Assembly: GCF_028596125.1 (NCBI RefSeq)
Contig: NZ_CP117229.1
Span: 914,001-978,000, forward strand
Source: Listeria innocua
Lineage (GTDB): Bacteria; Bacillota; Bacilli; Lactobacillales; Listeriaceae
Direction: 5' to 3'
Length of the DNA: 64,000 nucleotides
In this document: in pieces, positions 7,678 through 15,817 of the stretch
How the letters are laid out: each line of letters opens with the position of its first letter
Position numbering within the stretch: the first letter of the stretch is position 1
Notes under the pieces: model-generated
What the model saw: the letters and a program-made list of their open reading frames with translations, nothing else
Databases searched by the model: none
What the model was told of the DNA's origin: nothing
Translations under genes and position numbers: made by a program

Positions 7678-8565
7678 AGTTCCCCATAAAAAATTAGCTA
7701 CTTTGGCATCTACATCTGTATTTTCATGTAGTTTACTGTGAGCTGCTTTTTTTCCAGTAAAGATTTTTTCTTCGTAACTTTTAGCTTGTCCTTCAAAAAT
7801 AAATTTACCAGAGAGAGCGCTTGCGACCGATACACTACCATCGCTTTTGGTTCCGTCTAGCATATCACCGGCAATATTTAATACTTGTAAATTAGTAGGG
7901 ATTTTTTGTTTGTTTTTCATAAATTCACTATAACGATCAGAGGACTGTTTTGGTCCTTCATCCGTTAAATCGTAGGCAGTTACACCATTATCACCAACAA
8001 CTAGCCCATTAAGTGGTGCGCCAATTAAAACTAGATTTTCAAGAACTGGATAGGCTTTATCACTACCAACTTTCTCAATATAACTCGTTAGGCTAACTCC
8101 GCCCATTGAATGACCAACCGCATCTACTTTTTCAATATGATAATTATTTTTTAACTCTTTCATCACATTTTGTATCCACTGAGTTTGATTAACCATCGAA
8201 CTTTTATTATCCTCAAAAATGACTTGGATAGTTGGATTATGACTAAATTTATCGTAACTTCCTGTTGTGCTCACACTTCCATCAGCAGCAACAGTCATAA
8301 CAAGTGATTCTGTTACGATACCATCATCAGCAAGGCGATTAATCATGCCTTTAAATGAATTAGCTGTCCCTGAATAGCCATGAACAAAAAGCGTTGGTAC
8401 AGCAATTTCTGAAACTGGATTTTTAGCTTTTTTGGAAAATTTTTGTGCAGTAGCATTCGTAGGTTCTTTAGCAGCTTTTTTAGTAGGTTCAAACTGCAGG
8501 AAAATTATCCCAAAGCCTGTAATTATGATGGCTAAGATGATAATCGTGAGTATAACTTTTTTCAT
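7663..8565 (-). CDS. Secreted DUF915 alpha/beta hydrolase (first of a pair)
   Basis: About 300-aa alpha/beta hydrolase with an N-terminal membrane anchor or signal segment (VILTIIILAIIITGFGIIF) and a nucleophile elbow GHSMGG (Ser near residue 153). An oxyanion region PTLFVHGYSGTANSF is present, and a His near the C-terminus (AAHSKLHENTDVD) completes the triad. DUF915 proteins are extracellular lipase- or esterase-like enzymes. I start at the second Met (8565) because AAAGGA lies 7-8 nt before it; the Met at 8574 overlaps that site. A close paralogue lies just upstream in the same operon. Confidence 0.85.
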   Translation of the reverse strand: MKKVILTIIILAIIITGFGIIFLQFEPTKKAAKEPTNATAQKFSKKAKNPVSEIAVPTLFVHGYSGTANSFKGMINRLADDGIVTESLVMTVAADGSVSTTGSYDKFSHNPTIQVIFEDNKSSMVNQTQWIQNVMKELKNNYHIEKVDAVGHSMGGVSLTSYIEKVGSDKAYPVLENLVLIGAPLNGLVVGDNGVTAYDLTDEGPKQSSDRYSEFMKNKQKIPTNLQVLNIAGDMLDGTKSDGSVSVASALSGKFIFEGQAKSYEEKIFTGKKAAHSKLHENTDVDAKVANFLWGTEKVD

Positions 8566-8584
8566 TCGAAACATCCTTTAACTT

Positions 8585-9406
8585 TTATTTCTGCCCCCAT
8601 AAAAATTGACCGACATACTTATCAACGACAGTGGATTCATGCATGCTACTATGGGTTGCTTTGGGGCCTTTAATAACGTGAGTAATGACTTTCTGATGTG
8701 CAAATAACTTTTGACCATATAAGACGCTATTTAGTTTTACTTCGCCATCACTGTTTGAGCCGTCTTCTAAGTCGCCACCGATAATCATAATTTCCGTATT
8801 ATCAGGTAATACTTTGGCCATTTTTTGAGCAAACTTGGCATGAACATTATTGGCATTTTTAATGTCCACTTGCTGATCTCCATTTACATATTCTTCTGGG
8901 TAAAAAGGTACTGCGAGAAAAACAATTTTATTTACTTGTGGATAAGATTTGTTTTTTTCATAAGATGCTAAATAGGAAACCCAAGCACCGCCACCCATTG
9001 AGTGACCAATTGCATTGAATTTTTTGATGTCATAATTTTTTTGTAAATAGGACATTACTTTTTTTGTCCACATCGATTGCTGAGGGAGGGTTGCTCGGTT
9101 ATCTTCAAAAACAATATTAATTAACGGATTTTTTTCATTTTTACTATAAGTACCAGTAGTAGAAATGTTTCCGTCTGGACTTACATTTACTGTTAATGAC
9201 TCTGTGCCCCAATTATATTTTTGGTCGAAGCGTCGTATCATTCCATGAAGTGAGCGATCAGTTCCTCGGTAACCATGTATAAATATAGTTGGAATAGCAT
9301 CATTAGCTGCTTTTGGATATGTCGTGTTAATCGTAAGTAAAATAAAAATTGCTCCAACTAAACACCCTAAAGGTAAGACAATCGAGAAGAACACGCGCTT
9401 TAGCAT
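8585..9406 (-). CDS. Secreted DUF915 alpha/beta hydrolase (second of a pair)
   Basis: 273-aa paralogue of the adjacent hydrolase. It has an N-terminal hydrophobic anchor (VFFSIVLPLGCLVGAIFILL), the oxyanion region PTIFIHGYRGTDRSLHGM, the nucleophile elbow GHSMGG (Ser136) and the C-terminal ATHSSMHESTVVD with the likely catalytic His. The ATG follows AAAGGGG. The pair probably arose by tandem duplication: the middle section with STTGTYSKNEKNPLINIVFEDN is shared. The substrate is unknown. Confidence 0.85.
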   Translation of the reverse strand: MLKRVFFSIVLPLGCLVGAIFILLTINTTYPKAANDAIPTIFIHGYRGTDRSLHGMIRRFDQKYNWGTESLTVNVSPDGNISTTGTYSKNEKNPLINIVFEDNRATLPQQSMWTKKVMSYLQKNYDIKKFNAIGHSMGGGAWVSYLASYEKNKSYPQVNKIVFLAVPFYPEEYVNGDQQVDIKNANNVHAKFAQKMAKVLPDNTEIMIIGGDLEDGSNSDGEVKLNSVLYGQKLFAHQKVITHVIKGPKATHSSMHESTVVDKYVGQFLWGQK

Positions 9407-9563
9407 TATTTTACGCCCCTTTAAATTTCGTTATGAACAAATTATACATTTTTTTAAAGCAAAACGCACGACTAGTCTTCTTTTTCTAATATTTAAATAG
9501 TTTATTCTCACTAAAACATATAGTATACTGGAAAAATAAGCGAAGAAACGGAGGCATATTTTC

Positions 9564-10022
9564 ATGATTAAACGAACTGGTGAGATAGTTCTCGCTATTA
9601 TTGGACTTATTTTTAGTGTACTTATGCAAGCAGCTATTGCTGTCATTGGTCTATTACTTGTAAATGGCTCAAAAGGAAAAGAAGGCTTAACAACTTATTA
9701 CAATAACTACTACCAAACTGTTACCGAATGGGAAATTCCTAAAGATGAGATACCGGACCCGGATCGTATCTTTGATTTTGTACATACATTATCTTGGACT
9801 GCACTTTCTGGCGGGATAATCACTTTAATTGTTGGAGCAGCAGGCATTTACTATATTATGAAGAATAAAAACCCAATACTTGCTGGATTTTTATTTTTAG
9901 CAGCCGGTATTGTGTCACTTTTATCCACTGCACTTATTGGTTTCATTCCCGCTTTACTTTTCGTTATTGCGGCAATGCTATGTTTTATTCGTAAACCAAA
10001 AAGCACTTTTTCTGGATTCTAA
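9564..10022 (+). CDS. DUF4064 family membrane protein
   Basis: 152-aa membrane protein opening with MIKRTGEIVLAIIGLIFSVLMQ, typical of DUF4064. It has about four hydrophobic segments with one hydrophilic extracytoplasmic loop (GKEGLTTYYNNYYQTVTEWEIPKDEIPDPDR). No catalytic motif is seen and the function is unknown. The ATG is preceded by GGAGG; a strong terminator follows. A more distant relative is encoded at 47613-47981. Confidence 0.8.
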   Translation: MIKRTGEIVLAIIGLIFSVLMQAAIAVIGLLLVNGSKGKEGLTTYYNNYYQTVTEWEIPKDEIPDPDRIFDFVHTLSWTALSGGIITLIVGAAGIYYIMKNKNPILAGFLFLAAGIVSLLSTALIGFIPALLFVIAAMLCFIRKPKSTFSGF

Positions 10023-10028
10023 TATCGA

Positions 10029-10058
10029 AACGAGTTTGCATCAGGCAAACTCGTTTTT
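10029..10058 (+). terminator. Terminator of the DUF4064 gene
   Basis: AACGAGTTTGC / GCAAACTCGT stem with loop ATCAG and a T run. Confidence 0.9.
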
Positions 10059-10084
10059 GTTTTAGTTCGCTTTTTTTAGGGAAT
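10059..10084 (+). promoter_or_regulatory. Sigma-B promoter of the small gene at 10117
   Basis: GTTTTA (10059-10064), a 14-nt spacer and GGGAAT (10079-10084) closely match the sigma-B consensus, 33 nt before the start codon. I recall this gene being listed in the Listeria sigma-B regulon. Confidence 0.75.
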
Positions 10085-10116
10085 AAAATAGTGGATTTCA
10101 AGAGGAGGTTGATAGT

Positions 10117-10341
10117 GTGAAAAATAAAGTAGGAATTATTGCTGGAGCTGTTGCGGGTGTAGTAGCTTGTGCTGCAATTTATGTGGTGAAAAAGCAACAG
10201 CCACCCACGCCTTTTGATGAAGTAAATGATATTAGAACACGCTATGCGGACAAAGAAATCTCAGAAACAGAGCTAGAGGAAAACAATATGATTTCTGAAG
10301 GCGGAGTTTCATCTCTTCAATATGAAGAAAAAATAAAATAG
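10117..10341 (+). CDS. Small membrane-anchored protein, sigma-B type
   Basis: 74-aa protein with one N-terminal glycine/alanine-rich membrane segment (VGIIAGAVAGVVACAAIYVV), then KK and an acidic hydrophilic tail. The topology is like YtxH-type general stress proteins, but no family is assigned with certainty. It starts at GTG after AGAGGAGG. It is flanked by terminators on both sides, so it is a single-gene unit driven by the sigma-B-like promoter. Confidence 0.75.
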   Translation: MKNKVGIIAGAVAGVVACAAIYVVKKQQPPTPFDEVNDIRTRYADKEISETELEENNMISEGGVSSLQYEEKIK

Positions 10342-10343
10342 CC

Positions 10344-10390
10344 AAAAAGCAGTTTGTATCTTGTGTTACACGAGAAGCAAGCTGTTTTTT
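10344..10390 (+). terminator. Terminator after the small membrane protein gene
   Basis: AAAAAGCAGTTTG pairs with CAAGCTGTTTTTT (with wobbles), ending in a T run. An inner hairpin TGTGTTACACG lies in the loop. Confidence 0.7.
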
Positions 10391-10435
10391 GTTCGTTAAA
10401 CATTTCTTAATATGTTATCCTGTAGTTAGATAATA

Positions 10436-10475
10436 GGACTCAAGTTGTAGGTGAATTTCCTTCTACAGTGGGTTC
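10436..10475 (+). promoter_or_regulatory. Putative LiaR-type operator upstream of the liaI-like gene
   Basis: Interrupted inverted repeat: GGACTCA + TTGTAG (10436-10450) against CTACAG + TGGGTTC (10463-10475), with a 12-nt centre. It ends 6 nt upstream of the -35, the usual position for a response-regulator activator. The assignment to LiaR is inferred from the downstream genes. Confidence 0.5.
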
Positions 10476-10481
10476 TTATAC

Positions 10482-10510
10482 TTGATACATAGCGTTATGA
10501 TAGGTACAGT
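10482..10510 (+). promoter_or_regulatory. Promoter of the liaI-pspA-like operon
   Basis: TTGATA (10482-10487), a 17-nt spacer and TACAGT (10505-10510), 50 nt before the first gene. Confidence 0.65.
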
Positions 10511-10559
10511 AATAAAAGAAAAATATTTCAGCTACACTTGGAAATAAGGAGGTAGACAG

Positions 10560-10874
10560 ATGAGAGCGATTTTGATTGGCGTATTAATAGTTTTACTCTT
10601 AGCAATGATACTTATCGTCTTATGGCCAGCAATTATGGCAACTATTGGCGCAGTGCTCGGCTTTTGGTCACTTAAGAAACTACTCGAAGCAAGGTCTGTA
10701 GGTGAAAAAATCGTTTATGGTGTATTAATCGGCGTAGGTGCCTTAATCATTCTAGCTAACTTAAAAGGAATCCTGGTTGTTGCAATCATTGGAGCAATCA
10801 TTTACTTCCTAACTAGAAATAAAAATAAACCTAGAAAAAATGATGATGTATTCGACTACCCATACAATAAATAA
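10560..10874 (+). CDS. LiaI-like membrane protein
   Basis: 104-aa membrane protein with hydrophobic helices at about 4-38 and 51-84 and a charged C-terminus (RNKNKPRKNDDVFDYPYNK). The arrangement next to a PspA-like gene matches the LiaI anchor that recruits LiaH in Bacillus cell-envelope stress. The ATG is preceded by AAGGAGG. The Listeria LiaSR system strongly controls this pair; an operator-like repeat and promoter are visible upstream. Confidence 0.75.
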   Translation: MRAILIGVLIVLLLAMILIVLWPAIMATIGAVLGFWSLKKLLEARSVGEKIVYGVLIGVGALIILANLKGILVVAIIGAIIYFLTRNKNKPRKNDDVFDYPYNK

Positions 10875-10889
10875 TTGGAGGAGAAAAAA

Positions 10890-11735
10890 ATGGCAAACCT
10901 TTTTGAAAAAATGAAACAATGGAATAAAGAAGTTAGTGAAAAAATCGAAAAACGTGAAGAAAAACGTCGTAATTCGGTAAGTTACTATATGGATAAAACA
11001 AAACAAGAAATGAAAGACGCAGAACGCATGGTAGAAAAACAACGCGAACTGAAATCTCTTTTCTATAAAGAATATAAAGAAATGGAAGTTTATGTAGAGA
11101 AACGCCGTCATCAAGCTGAAATTGCAAAAGAAGCTGGTGAAACTAAATTAGCTGACTTTGCATTAGAAGAAGTAGCTCAATATGAAGAACAATTAAAAGC
11201 AACTAAATCTCATTATGATCAAGCTTCTGAACAACTTGAAAAATTAGAACTACGTATGCACGAAATGCGCTTAAAATGGAAAAACCTTAAAACACAACAT
11301 CTAGCTGAAATGGCTGAAAAAAATGCAACAGAAACTTCCGAAAAAATGGACAAAGTTATCCATGATATGAGCTGGGGTAGCGTAAGTGACTATCATGAAG
11401 CTCAAAAACAACGCGACTTAGCTGAAGAAGCTGAAAAGAAAGCTGATATGAGCAAAGAACTTTCCCAATCTTTTGATGATCTAATGGATGAACTAGAAAA
11501 GAAAACCAAGAAAAGCAAAGAGATTATTAAAGACAAAGCCCAAAATTTCACAACAATGGTAGATGAAATTATTGAACGCGAAAAACAAAATTTCAAGAAA
11601 CCAGAAAAAGCTTCTATGGAAGATCAGTTAAATGAACTTGAAAAAGAGGCTGCTAAAGAACAACCAAAAGAAGAAAAAGAAGTGCTCATTCCAGAATTAG
11701 AGAAAAAAGAAGAAGAAAACGAAACAGATAAATAA
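10890..11735 (+). CDS. PspA/LiaH-like phage-shock protein
   Basis: 281-aa, highly charged, almost entirely alpha-helical coiled-coil protein of the PspA/IM30/LiaH type. It would bind the inner face of the membrane and stabilise it under envelope stress. The N-terminal amphipathic segment MANLFEKMKQWNKEVSEKIE is followed by coiled coils to about residue 225. The acidic C-terminal tail (EEKEVLIPELEKKEEENETDK) is longer than in LiaH. The start is the ATG at 10890 after GGAGGAG; the upstream in-frame TTG is itself part of that site. It is the second gene of the operon with the LiaI-like protein. Confidence 0.85.
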   Translation: MANLFEKMKQWNKEVSEKIEKREEKRRNSVSYYMDKTKQEMKDAERMVEKQRELKSLFYKEYKEMEVYVEKRRHQAEIAKEAGETKLADFALEEVAQYEEQLKATKSHYDQASEQLEKLELRMHEMRLKWKNLKTQHLAEMAEKNATETSEKMDKVIHDMSWGSVSDYHEAQKQRDLAEEAEKKADMSKELSQSFDDLMDELEKKTKKSKEIIKDKAQNFTTMVDEIIEREKQNFKKPEKASMEDQLNELEKEAAKEQPKEEKEVLIPELEKKEEENETDK

Positions 11736-11743
11736 AAGTAACG

Positions 11744-11773
11744 AGCGTAGAATAATCATTCTGCGCTTTTTTT
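11744..11773 (+). terminator. First of two tandem terminators
   Basis: AGCGTAGAAT / ATTCTGCGCT stem followed by T8. Confidence 0.9.
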
Positions 11774-11783
11774 ATAACGAAAT

Positions 11784-11816
11784 GCTACGGGCCTTTTAAA
11801 TGCTCGTGGCTTTTTT
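11784..11816 (+). terminator. Second of two tandem terminators
   Basis: GCTACGGGC pairs with GCTCGTGGC through two wobbles, followed by T6. Confidence 0.7.
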
Positions 11817-11856
11817 GGTTACTTTACTTTTTTTTGGGTAAATAGGAAAAGATAAG

Positions 11857-11884
11857 TTGCATTTTAATGGATACATGCTATAAT
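11857..11884 (+). promoter_or_regulatory. Promoter of the nag operon
   Basis: TTGCAT (11857-11862), a 16-nt spacer and TATAAT (11879-11884). Confidence 0.7.
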
Positions 11885-11885
11885 A

Positions 11886-11901
11886 ATTGGTATAGACCGA
11901 T
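11886..11901 (+). promoter_or_regulatory. dre-type NagR operator
   Basis: ATTGGTATAGACCGAT is close to the NagR/YvoA (dre) palindrome with core TGGTATAGACCA. It begins immediately after the -10, where bound repressor would block initiation. The cognate GntR-family regulator is the third gene of the operon. Confidence 0.8.
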
Positions 11902-11922
11902 TTAACGAGGAGGCAATACGTA

Positions 11923-13056
11923 ATGACTAATAAAGTAATTACTAACGCTACAATTTATACTGGTAAAGGTGTTCTAGAAAATGCTTTTGTACGATTTGAT
12001 AAACAGATTTTAGAAGTTGGCTCAATGACTGACTTTCAAGCGGAAAAAGCAGAAGAAGTAATCGATGCAAAAGGACAAAAGTTAGTTCCTGGTTTCATTG
12101 ATGTCCATTCTCATGGTGGTTATAGTTTTGACGCAATGGATGCAGATCCTGAAGCACTTAAAAAACAAGTGAATGGTATGTTAAACGAAGGTATCACTAC
12201 TTACTTCCCAACAACAATGACTCAATCACATGAAAATATTGAAAAAGCTTTAAAAGTTATTAATGAAGTCGCTCAAACTGAACCTGTAATTGGCGGGATT
12301 CATCTTGAAGGTCCATTTGTATCTAAAGTCTTCAAAGGAGCGCAACCAGAAGAATACATTCAAGCACCTGACTTGGAACTTTTCAAGAAGTGGTTTGATA
12401 TTTCTGGTGGCTTAATTAAATTAGTTACCTACGCGCCAGAACACGATACTTCAGCTGATTTTGAAAACTTGTGTTTTGAACTTGGAGTTGTTCCAAGTAT
12501 TGGTCACTCCAACGATGTGCGCGAACACTTAAAAACAAGTAAAGCGACACATGCGACACATTTATATAATGCCTGTCACCGCATGACGCACCGTGAACCA
12601 GGTGTTCCAGGTCATGTTTTACTCGAAAAAGGTATTAATGCAGAATTAATTGTCGATGGTATTCACGTTCACCCTGATATGGTGAAATTAGCATACCAAA
12701 TGAAAGGCCCAGAACATTTATGCATTATTACTGACTCGATGCGAGCAAAAGGTATGCCAGAAGGAAAATCCGAACTTGGCGGCCAAACAGTTATCGTGAA
12801 AGATAAACAAGCTCGTTTAGAAGATGGAACATTAGCCGGAAGTGTACTCACTTACGACGACGGTTTCCGCAATATGATTAAATTTACTGGATGCACGGTG
12901 GAAGAAGCAGTTCTAATGTCTTCTGGTAACCAAGCACGCGAATTTAATTTAACACAAAAAGGTGCAATCCAAGCTGGTAAGGATGCAGATTTCAACTTAC
13001 TAGATGAAGATTTAAACATTACAGCAACATATTCATTCGGAAAAAAACATTCTTGA
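11923..13056 (+). CDS. nagA: N-acetylglucosamine-6-phosphate deacetylase
   Basis: Cytosolic amidohydrolase of 377 aa converting GlcNAc-6-P to glucosamine-6-P and acetate. The metal motif VHSHGG (His62, His64), a downstream GHSNDVREH, THLYNACH and the catalytic Asp region ITDSMRAKG are present, in the family order. It is the first gene of nagA-nagB-nagR, with 15 nt to nagB. It supplies amino sugar from cell-wall or chitin breakdown to glycolysis and is repressed through the dre site. Confidence 0.96.
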   Translation: MTNKVITNATIYTGKGVLENAFVRFDKQILEVGSMTDFQAEKAEEVIDAKGQKLVPGFIDVHSHGGYSFDAMDADPEALKKQVNGMLNEGITTYFPTTMTQSHENIEKALKVINEVAQTEPVIGGIHLEGPFVSKVFKGAQPEEYIQAPDLELFKKWFDISGGLIKLVTYAPEHDTSADFENLCFELGVVPSIGHSNDVREHLKTSKATHATHLYNACHRMTHREPGVPGHVLLEKGINAELIVDGIHVHPDMVKLAYQMKGPEHLCIITDSMRAKGMPEGKSELGGQTVIVKDKQARLEDGTLAGSVLTYDDGFRNMIKFTGCTVEEAVLMSSGNQAREFNLTQKGAIQAGKDADFNLLDEDLNITATYSFGKKHS

Positions 13057-13071
13057 GAGGAAGATATTATT

Positions 13072-13776
13072 ATGCAACTTATCACAACAGAAAATAAATT
13101 AGCAGGTTCTAAAAAAGCACTAGAAATTATTGAAAAAGGCATTACATCAGGTGAAGTAAATACACTTGGTCTAGCAACAGGAAGCACTCCAGAAACACTT
13201 TACGCTGAGCTTGTAAAAAGCGACGTTGACACAAAAAATGTAACAACAACTAACCTAGATGAATATGTAGGTCTTGCAGCAGGCGACCCAAACAGTTATC
13301 ATTACTATATGAATGACTTATTATTCTCTAAAAAAGCATTTAAAGAAAGTTTCTTACCAAACGGGGAAGCGACTGACGCTGAAGCAGAATGCGCACGTTA
13401 TGAAGGAATTTTATCTGAGCATCCAATCGATATTCAAGTGCTTGGAATTGGAACAAACGGCCACATCGGTTTTAATGAACCAGGAACTTCTTTTGATTCA
13501 TTAACACATAAAGTTGTTTTAACAGATTCCACTCGTGAAGCTAACAAACGCTTTTTTGAAAGAGAAGAAGATGTTCCAACACATGCTTATTCTATGGGAA
13601 TTAAATCAATCATGAATGCGAAGAAAATTATCCTACTTGCTTTTGGTGAAAACAAAGCACAAGCAATCCAAGAAACTATTAAAGGACCTGTAGATGTGAA
13701 TTGTCCTGCTTCTGTTCTTCAAAATCATCCAGATGTTACTGTGATTCTTGACAACGAGGCGGCGTCACTTCTATAA
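13072..13776 (+). CDS. nagB: Glucosamine-6-phosphate deaminase
   Basis: 234-aa enzyme of the short (Bacillus-type) NagB class that converts glucosamine-6-P to fructose-6-P and ammonia. It shows GLATGSTPE, TTNLDEYVGL, the active-site LGIGTNGHIGFNEPG and SMGIKSIMNAKKI. It is shorter than E. coli NagB and lacks the C-terminal allosteric region, as usual in Firmicutes. AGGAAG precedes the ATG. Confidence 0.96.
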   Translation: MQLITTENKLAGSKKALEIIEKGITSGEVNTLGLATGSTPETLYAELVKSDVDTKNVTTTNLDEYVGLAAGDPNSYHYYMNDLLFSKKAFKESFLPNGEATDAEAECARYEGILSEHPIDIQVLGIGTNGHIGFNEPGTSFDSLTHKVVLTDSTREANKRFFEREEDVPTHAYSMGIKSIMNAKKIILLAFGENKAQAIQETIKGPVDVNCPASVLQNHPDVTVILDNEAASLL

Positions 13777-13791
13777 GAAGAGGGCGGGGAA

Positions 13792-14514
13792 ATGATCGAT
13801 AAACAATCAGGAATACCGATTTACATTCAGATTCAAAGTGAAATTAAAAAGAAAATGGAAGATGGTGTCTGGAAAGTTGGCACTTCTATTCCAGCTGAAC
13901 GTCAACTTGCTGAAATGTTTCACGTTAGCCGAATGACAGTAAGACAAGCCATTCAAGGACTAGTCGATGATAATATTTTGCAAAGACGTGTTGGCGCTGG
14001 GACTTTTATTGCGGAAAAGAAATTAACCGAACGACTAGAAGCTGTCACAAGTTTTACGAATTTGATGTTGCAAGAAGGGAAAGTTCCTTCAACGCGTATC
14101 GTATCGTATGGCATTCGTCCGGCAAGTACGCAAGAACAAGAAGCGTTACAACTACCAGAAAACAGCAATGTAATGAAAATTGAACGGATTCGTTACGGCG
14201 ACCGTGTACCAATTCTTTATGAAGTTGCCGCCATTCCAGAAAAAATTGCTTCACTGCTTACAAAGGAAGACATTATGGATTCCCTTTATAAAGCGATTGA
14301 ATTAAAACTTGGTCAAAAAATCGGAGAAGCAGAACAAACGATGGAAGCTTCTTTAGTATCAGAAAAAATTGCGCCATATCTTGATGTGAAACTCGGATCA
14401 CCGGTTATGAAACTTCGGCAGATTACAACTTTAGAAGATGGTCGACCATTTGAATTTACACGTTCTCAATATGTAGGTAGTAGATTTCAATTTGTAGCTA
14501 GGATTAAACAATAG
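13792..14514 (+). CDS. nagR: GntR/HutC-family repressor NagR (YvoA-like)
   Basis: 240-aa regulator. The N-terminal winged helix (IPIYIQIQSEIKKKMEDGVWKVGTSIPAERQLAEMFHVSRMTVRQAIQ) is followed by a UTRA ligand domain that binds amino-sugar phosphates. It starts 16 nt after nagB with GAGGGCGGGG upstream. By context and the dre site in front of nagA it represses its own operon. Confidence 0.9.
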   Translation: MIDKQSGIPIYIQIQSEIKKKMEDGVWKVGTSIPAERQLAEMFHVSRMTVRQAIQGLVDDNILQRRVGAGTFIAEKKLTERLEAVTSFTNLMLQEGKVPSTRIVSYGIRPASTQEQEALQLPENSNVMKIERIRYGDRVPILYEVAAIPEKIASLLTKEDIMDSLYKAIELKLGQKIGEAEQTMEASLVSEKIAPYLDVKLGSPVMKLRQITTLEDGRPFEFTRSQYVGSRFQFVARIKQ

Positions 14515-14520
14515 ATAGAA

Positions 14521-14557
14521 AGCTTGAAGCTTGCTCCGTGCGCTTCAAGCTTTTTTT
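14521..14557 (+). terminator. Terminator of the nag operon
   Basis: AGCTTGAAGC / GCTTCAAGCT stem followed by T7. Confidence 0.9.
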
Positions 14558-14648
14558 ATTAAAAATGTTCGGATAATGATTTTCGTTGTCTTTTTGATAA
14601 TAAAAAAGTATAATGAGATGAGTAAAAAATTTGCGGGGAGGACTAACC

Positions 14649-15704
14649 ATGAGCTGGATGATAATTTTTATATGTTTTGGTGCGTCCGTGTTACTTACAC
14701 CGCTAATTCGAAAGATAGCTCTTTATTTTGATATTACTGATAAACCCGATCAGCGACGCATTAATGTGAAGCCGATTCCTAGTTTAGGTGGCTTAGCGAT
14801 TTTTATTAGTTTTGCCATTGGTTTATTTTTACTTCCAATTGAAAACGAATTCTTATGGGCTTTATTGATTGCTGCATTTGTAATGGTCATAACTGGCCTG
14901 TTAGATGATATTATGGAATTTAAGGCAAGATATAAATTAATTGGTCAAATTACCGCTGCCTTTATTATAGTTTTTTGGGGCGATATTAGTATTGATTTTA
15001 TAAACTTACCTTTTGGTGGAGAAATTCATTTTGGCATTTTGAGTATTCCACTCACGATTATTTGGATTGTAGCGATTACGAATGCAATTAATCTCATTGA
15101 TGGGCTTGACGGACTGGCAGCTGGTGTTTCCACTATTGCTTTACTGACAATTTTAGGAATGGCATTTATTATGGGGGATGCGCTTGTTATTATGATTGCT
15201 AGCGTTTTAATTGCTGGGACTCTTGGCTTCTTACCATATAATTTCAATCCTGCTAAAATATTTATGGGTGATACAGGAGCGCTTTTCTTAGGTTTCATTA
15301 TTGCGGTACTTTCTATTATGGGCTTCAAGAATGTCACTTTTATCTCTTTAATTGTACCGATTTTAATTTTAGGAGTACCAATTTCTGATACAGTTTTTGC
15401 TATTGTACGCCGTATGGTTACGAAACAACCTATTGCTATGGCAGATAAATCGCACTTACATCATTGTTTACTTCGGTTAGGTTTTACACATCGACAAACA
15501 GTGATATTAATTTACGCGATTGCAGCATTATTTTCCTTATTTGCATTCATTTTTACGATGTCGACCTTGTGGGGTTCGATGATATTAATTGGAGTACTTT
15601 TAATTTTAATCGAAGTGTTAATTGAAACGCTTGGATTAGTAGGAAGCACTTATCGACCGTTGTTAAACTTATTTAAGATTACGAAAGAAGATAAAATAGA
15701 TTAG
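14649..15704 (+). CDS. tagO: TagO-type undecaprenyl-phosphate GlcNAc-1-phosphate transferase
   Basis: 351-aa polytopic membrane enzyme of the WecA/MraY/TagO family. It transfers GlcNAc-1-P to undecaprenyl phosphate, the first step of wall teichoic acid linkage-unit synthesis. Family motifs: DKPDQRRIN, GLLDDIMEFKARYK, the catalytic ITNAINLIDGLDGLAAG, FMGDTGALFLG and the cytoplasmic loop DKSHLHHCLLRLGFTHRQ. I chose the ATG at 14649, 9 nt after GGGGAGG; upstream in-frame codons lack such a site. Listeria carries a second tagO-like gene elsewhere. Confidence 0.9.
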   Translation: MSWMIIFICFGASVLLTPLIRKIALYFDITDKPDQRRINVKPIPSLGGLAIFISFAIGLFLLPIENEFLWALLIAAFVMVITGLLDDIMEFKARYKLIGQITAAFIIVFWGDISIDFINLPFGGEIHFGILSIPLTIIWIVAITNAINLIDGLDGLAAGVSTIALLTILGMAFIMGDALVIMIASVLIAGTLGFLPYNFNPAKIFMGDTGALFLGFIIAVLSIMGFKNVTFISLIVPILILGVPISDTVFAIVRRMVTKQPIAMADKSHLHHCLLRLGFTHRQTVILIYAIAALFSLFAFIFTMSTLWGSMILIGVLLILIEVLIETLGLVGSTYRPLLNLFKITKEDKID

Positions 15705-15735
15705 AGATTAGCTACTTCAGTTAGTCTCTTTTTTT
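15703..15735 (+). terminator. Terminator of tagO
   Basis: AGAGATTAGCT pairs with AGTTAGTCTCT (wobbles), followed by T8. Confidence 0.75.
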
Positions 15736-15750
15736 ATGCCAAAATTCTTA

Positions 15751-15779
15751 TTGAGTAACAAGTCTTCTTGTGATACATT
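15751..15779 (+). promoter_or_regulatory. Promoter of the U32 peptidase pair
   Basis: TTGAGT (15751-15756), a 17-nt spacer and TACATT (15774-15779). The spacer holds ACAAG-TCTT-CTTGT, a 5-4-5 palindrome that could be an operator. Confidence 0.5.
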
Positions 15780-15817
15780 TATCAAGTAACGTTTTTAGTA
15801 GAAATGAGGAGAAAAAC

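Noticed and set aside
14531-14731. Plus-strand ORF overlapping the tagO start
   Set aside because: It begins in the nagR terminator, lacks a Shine-Dalgarno site and is out of frame with tagO.
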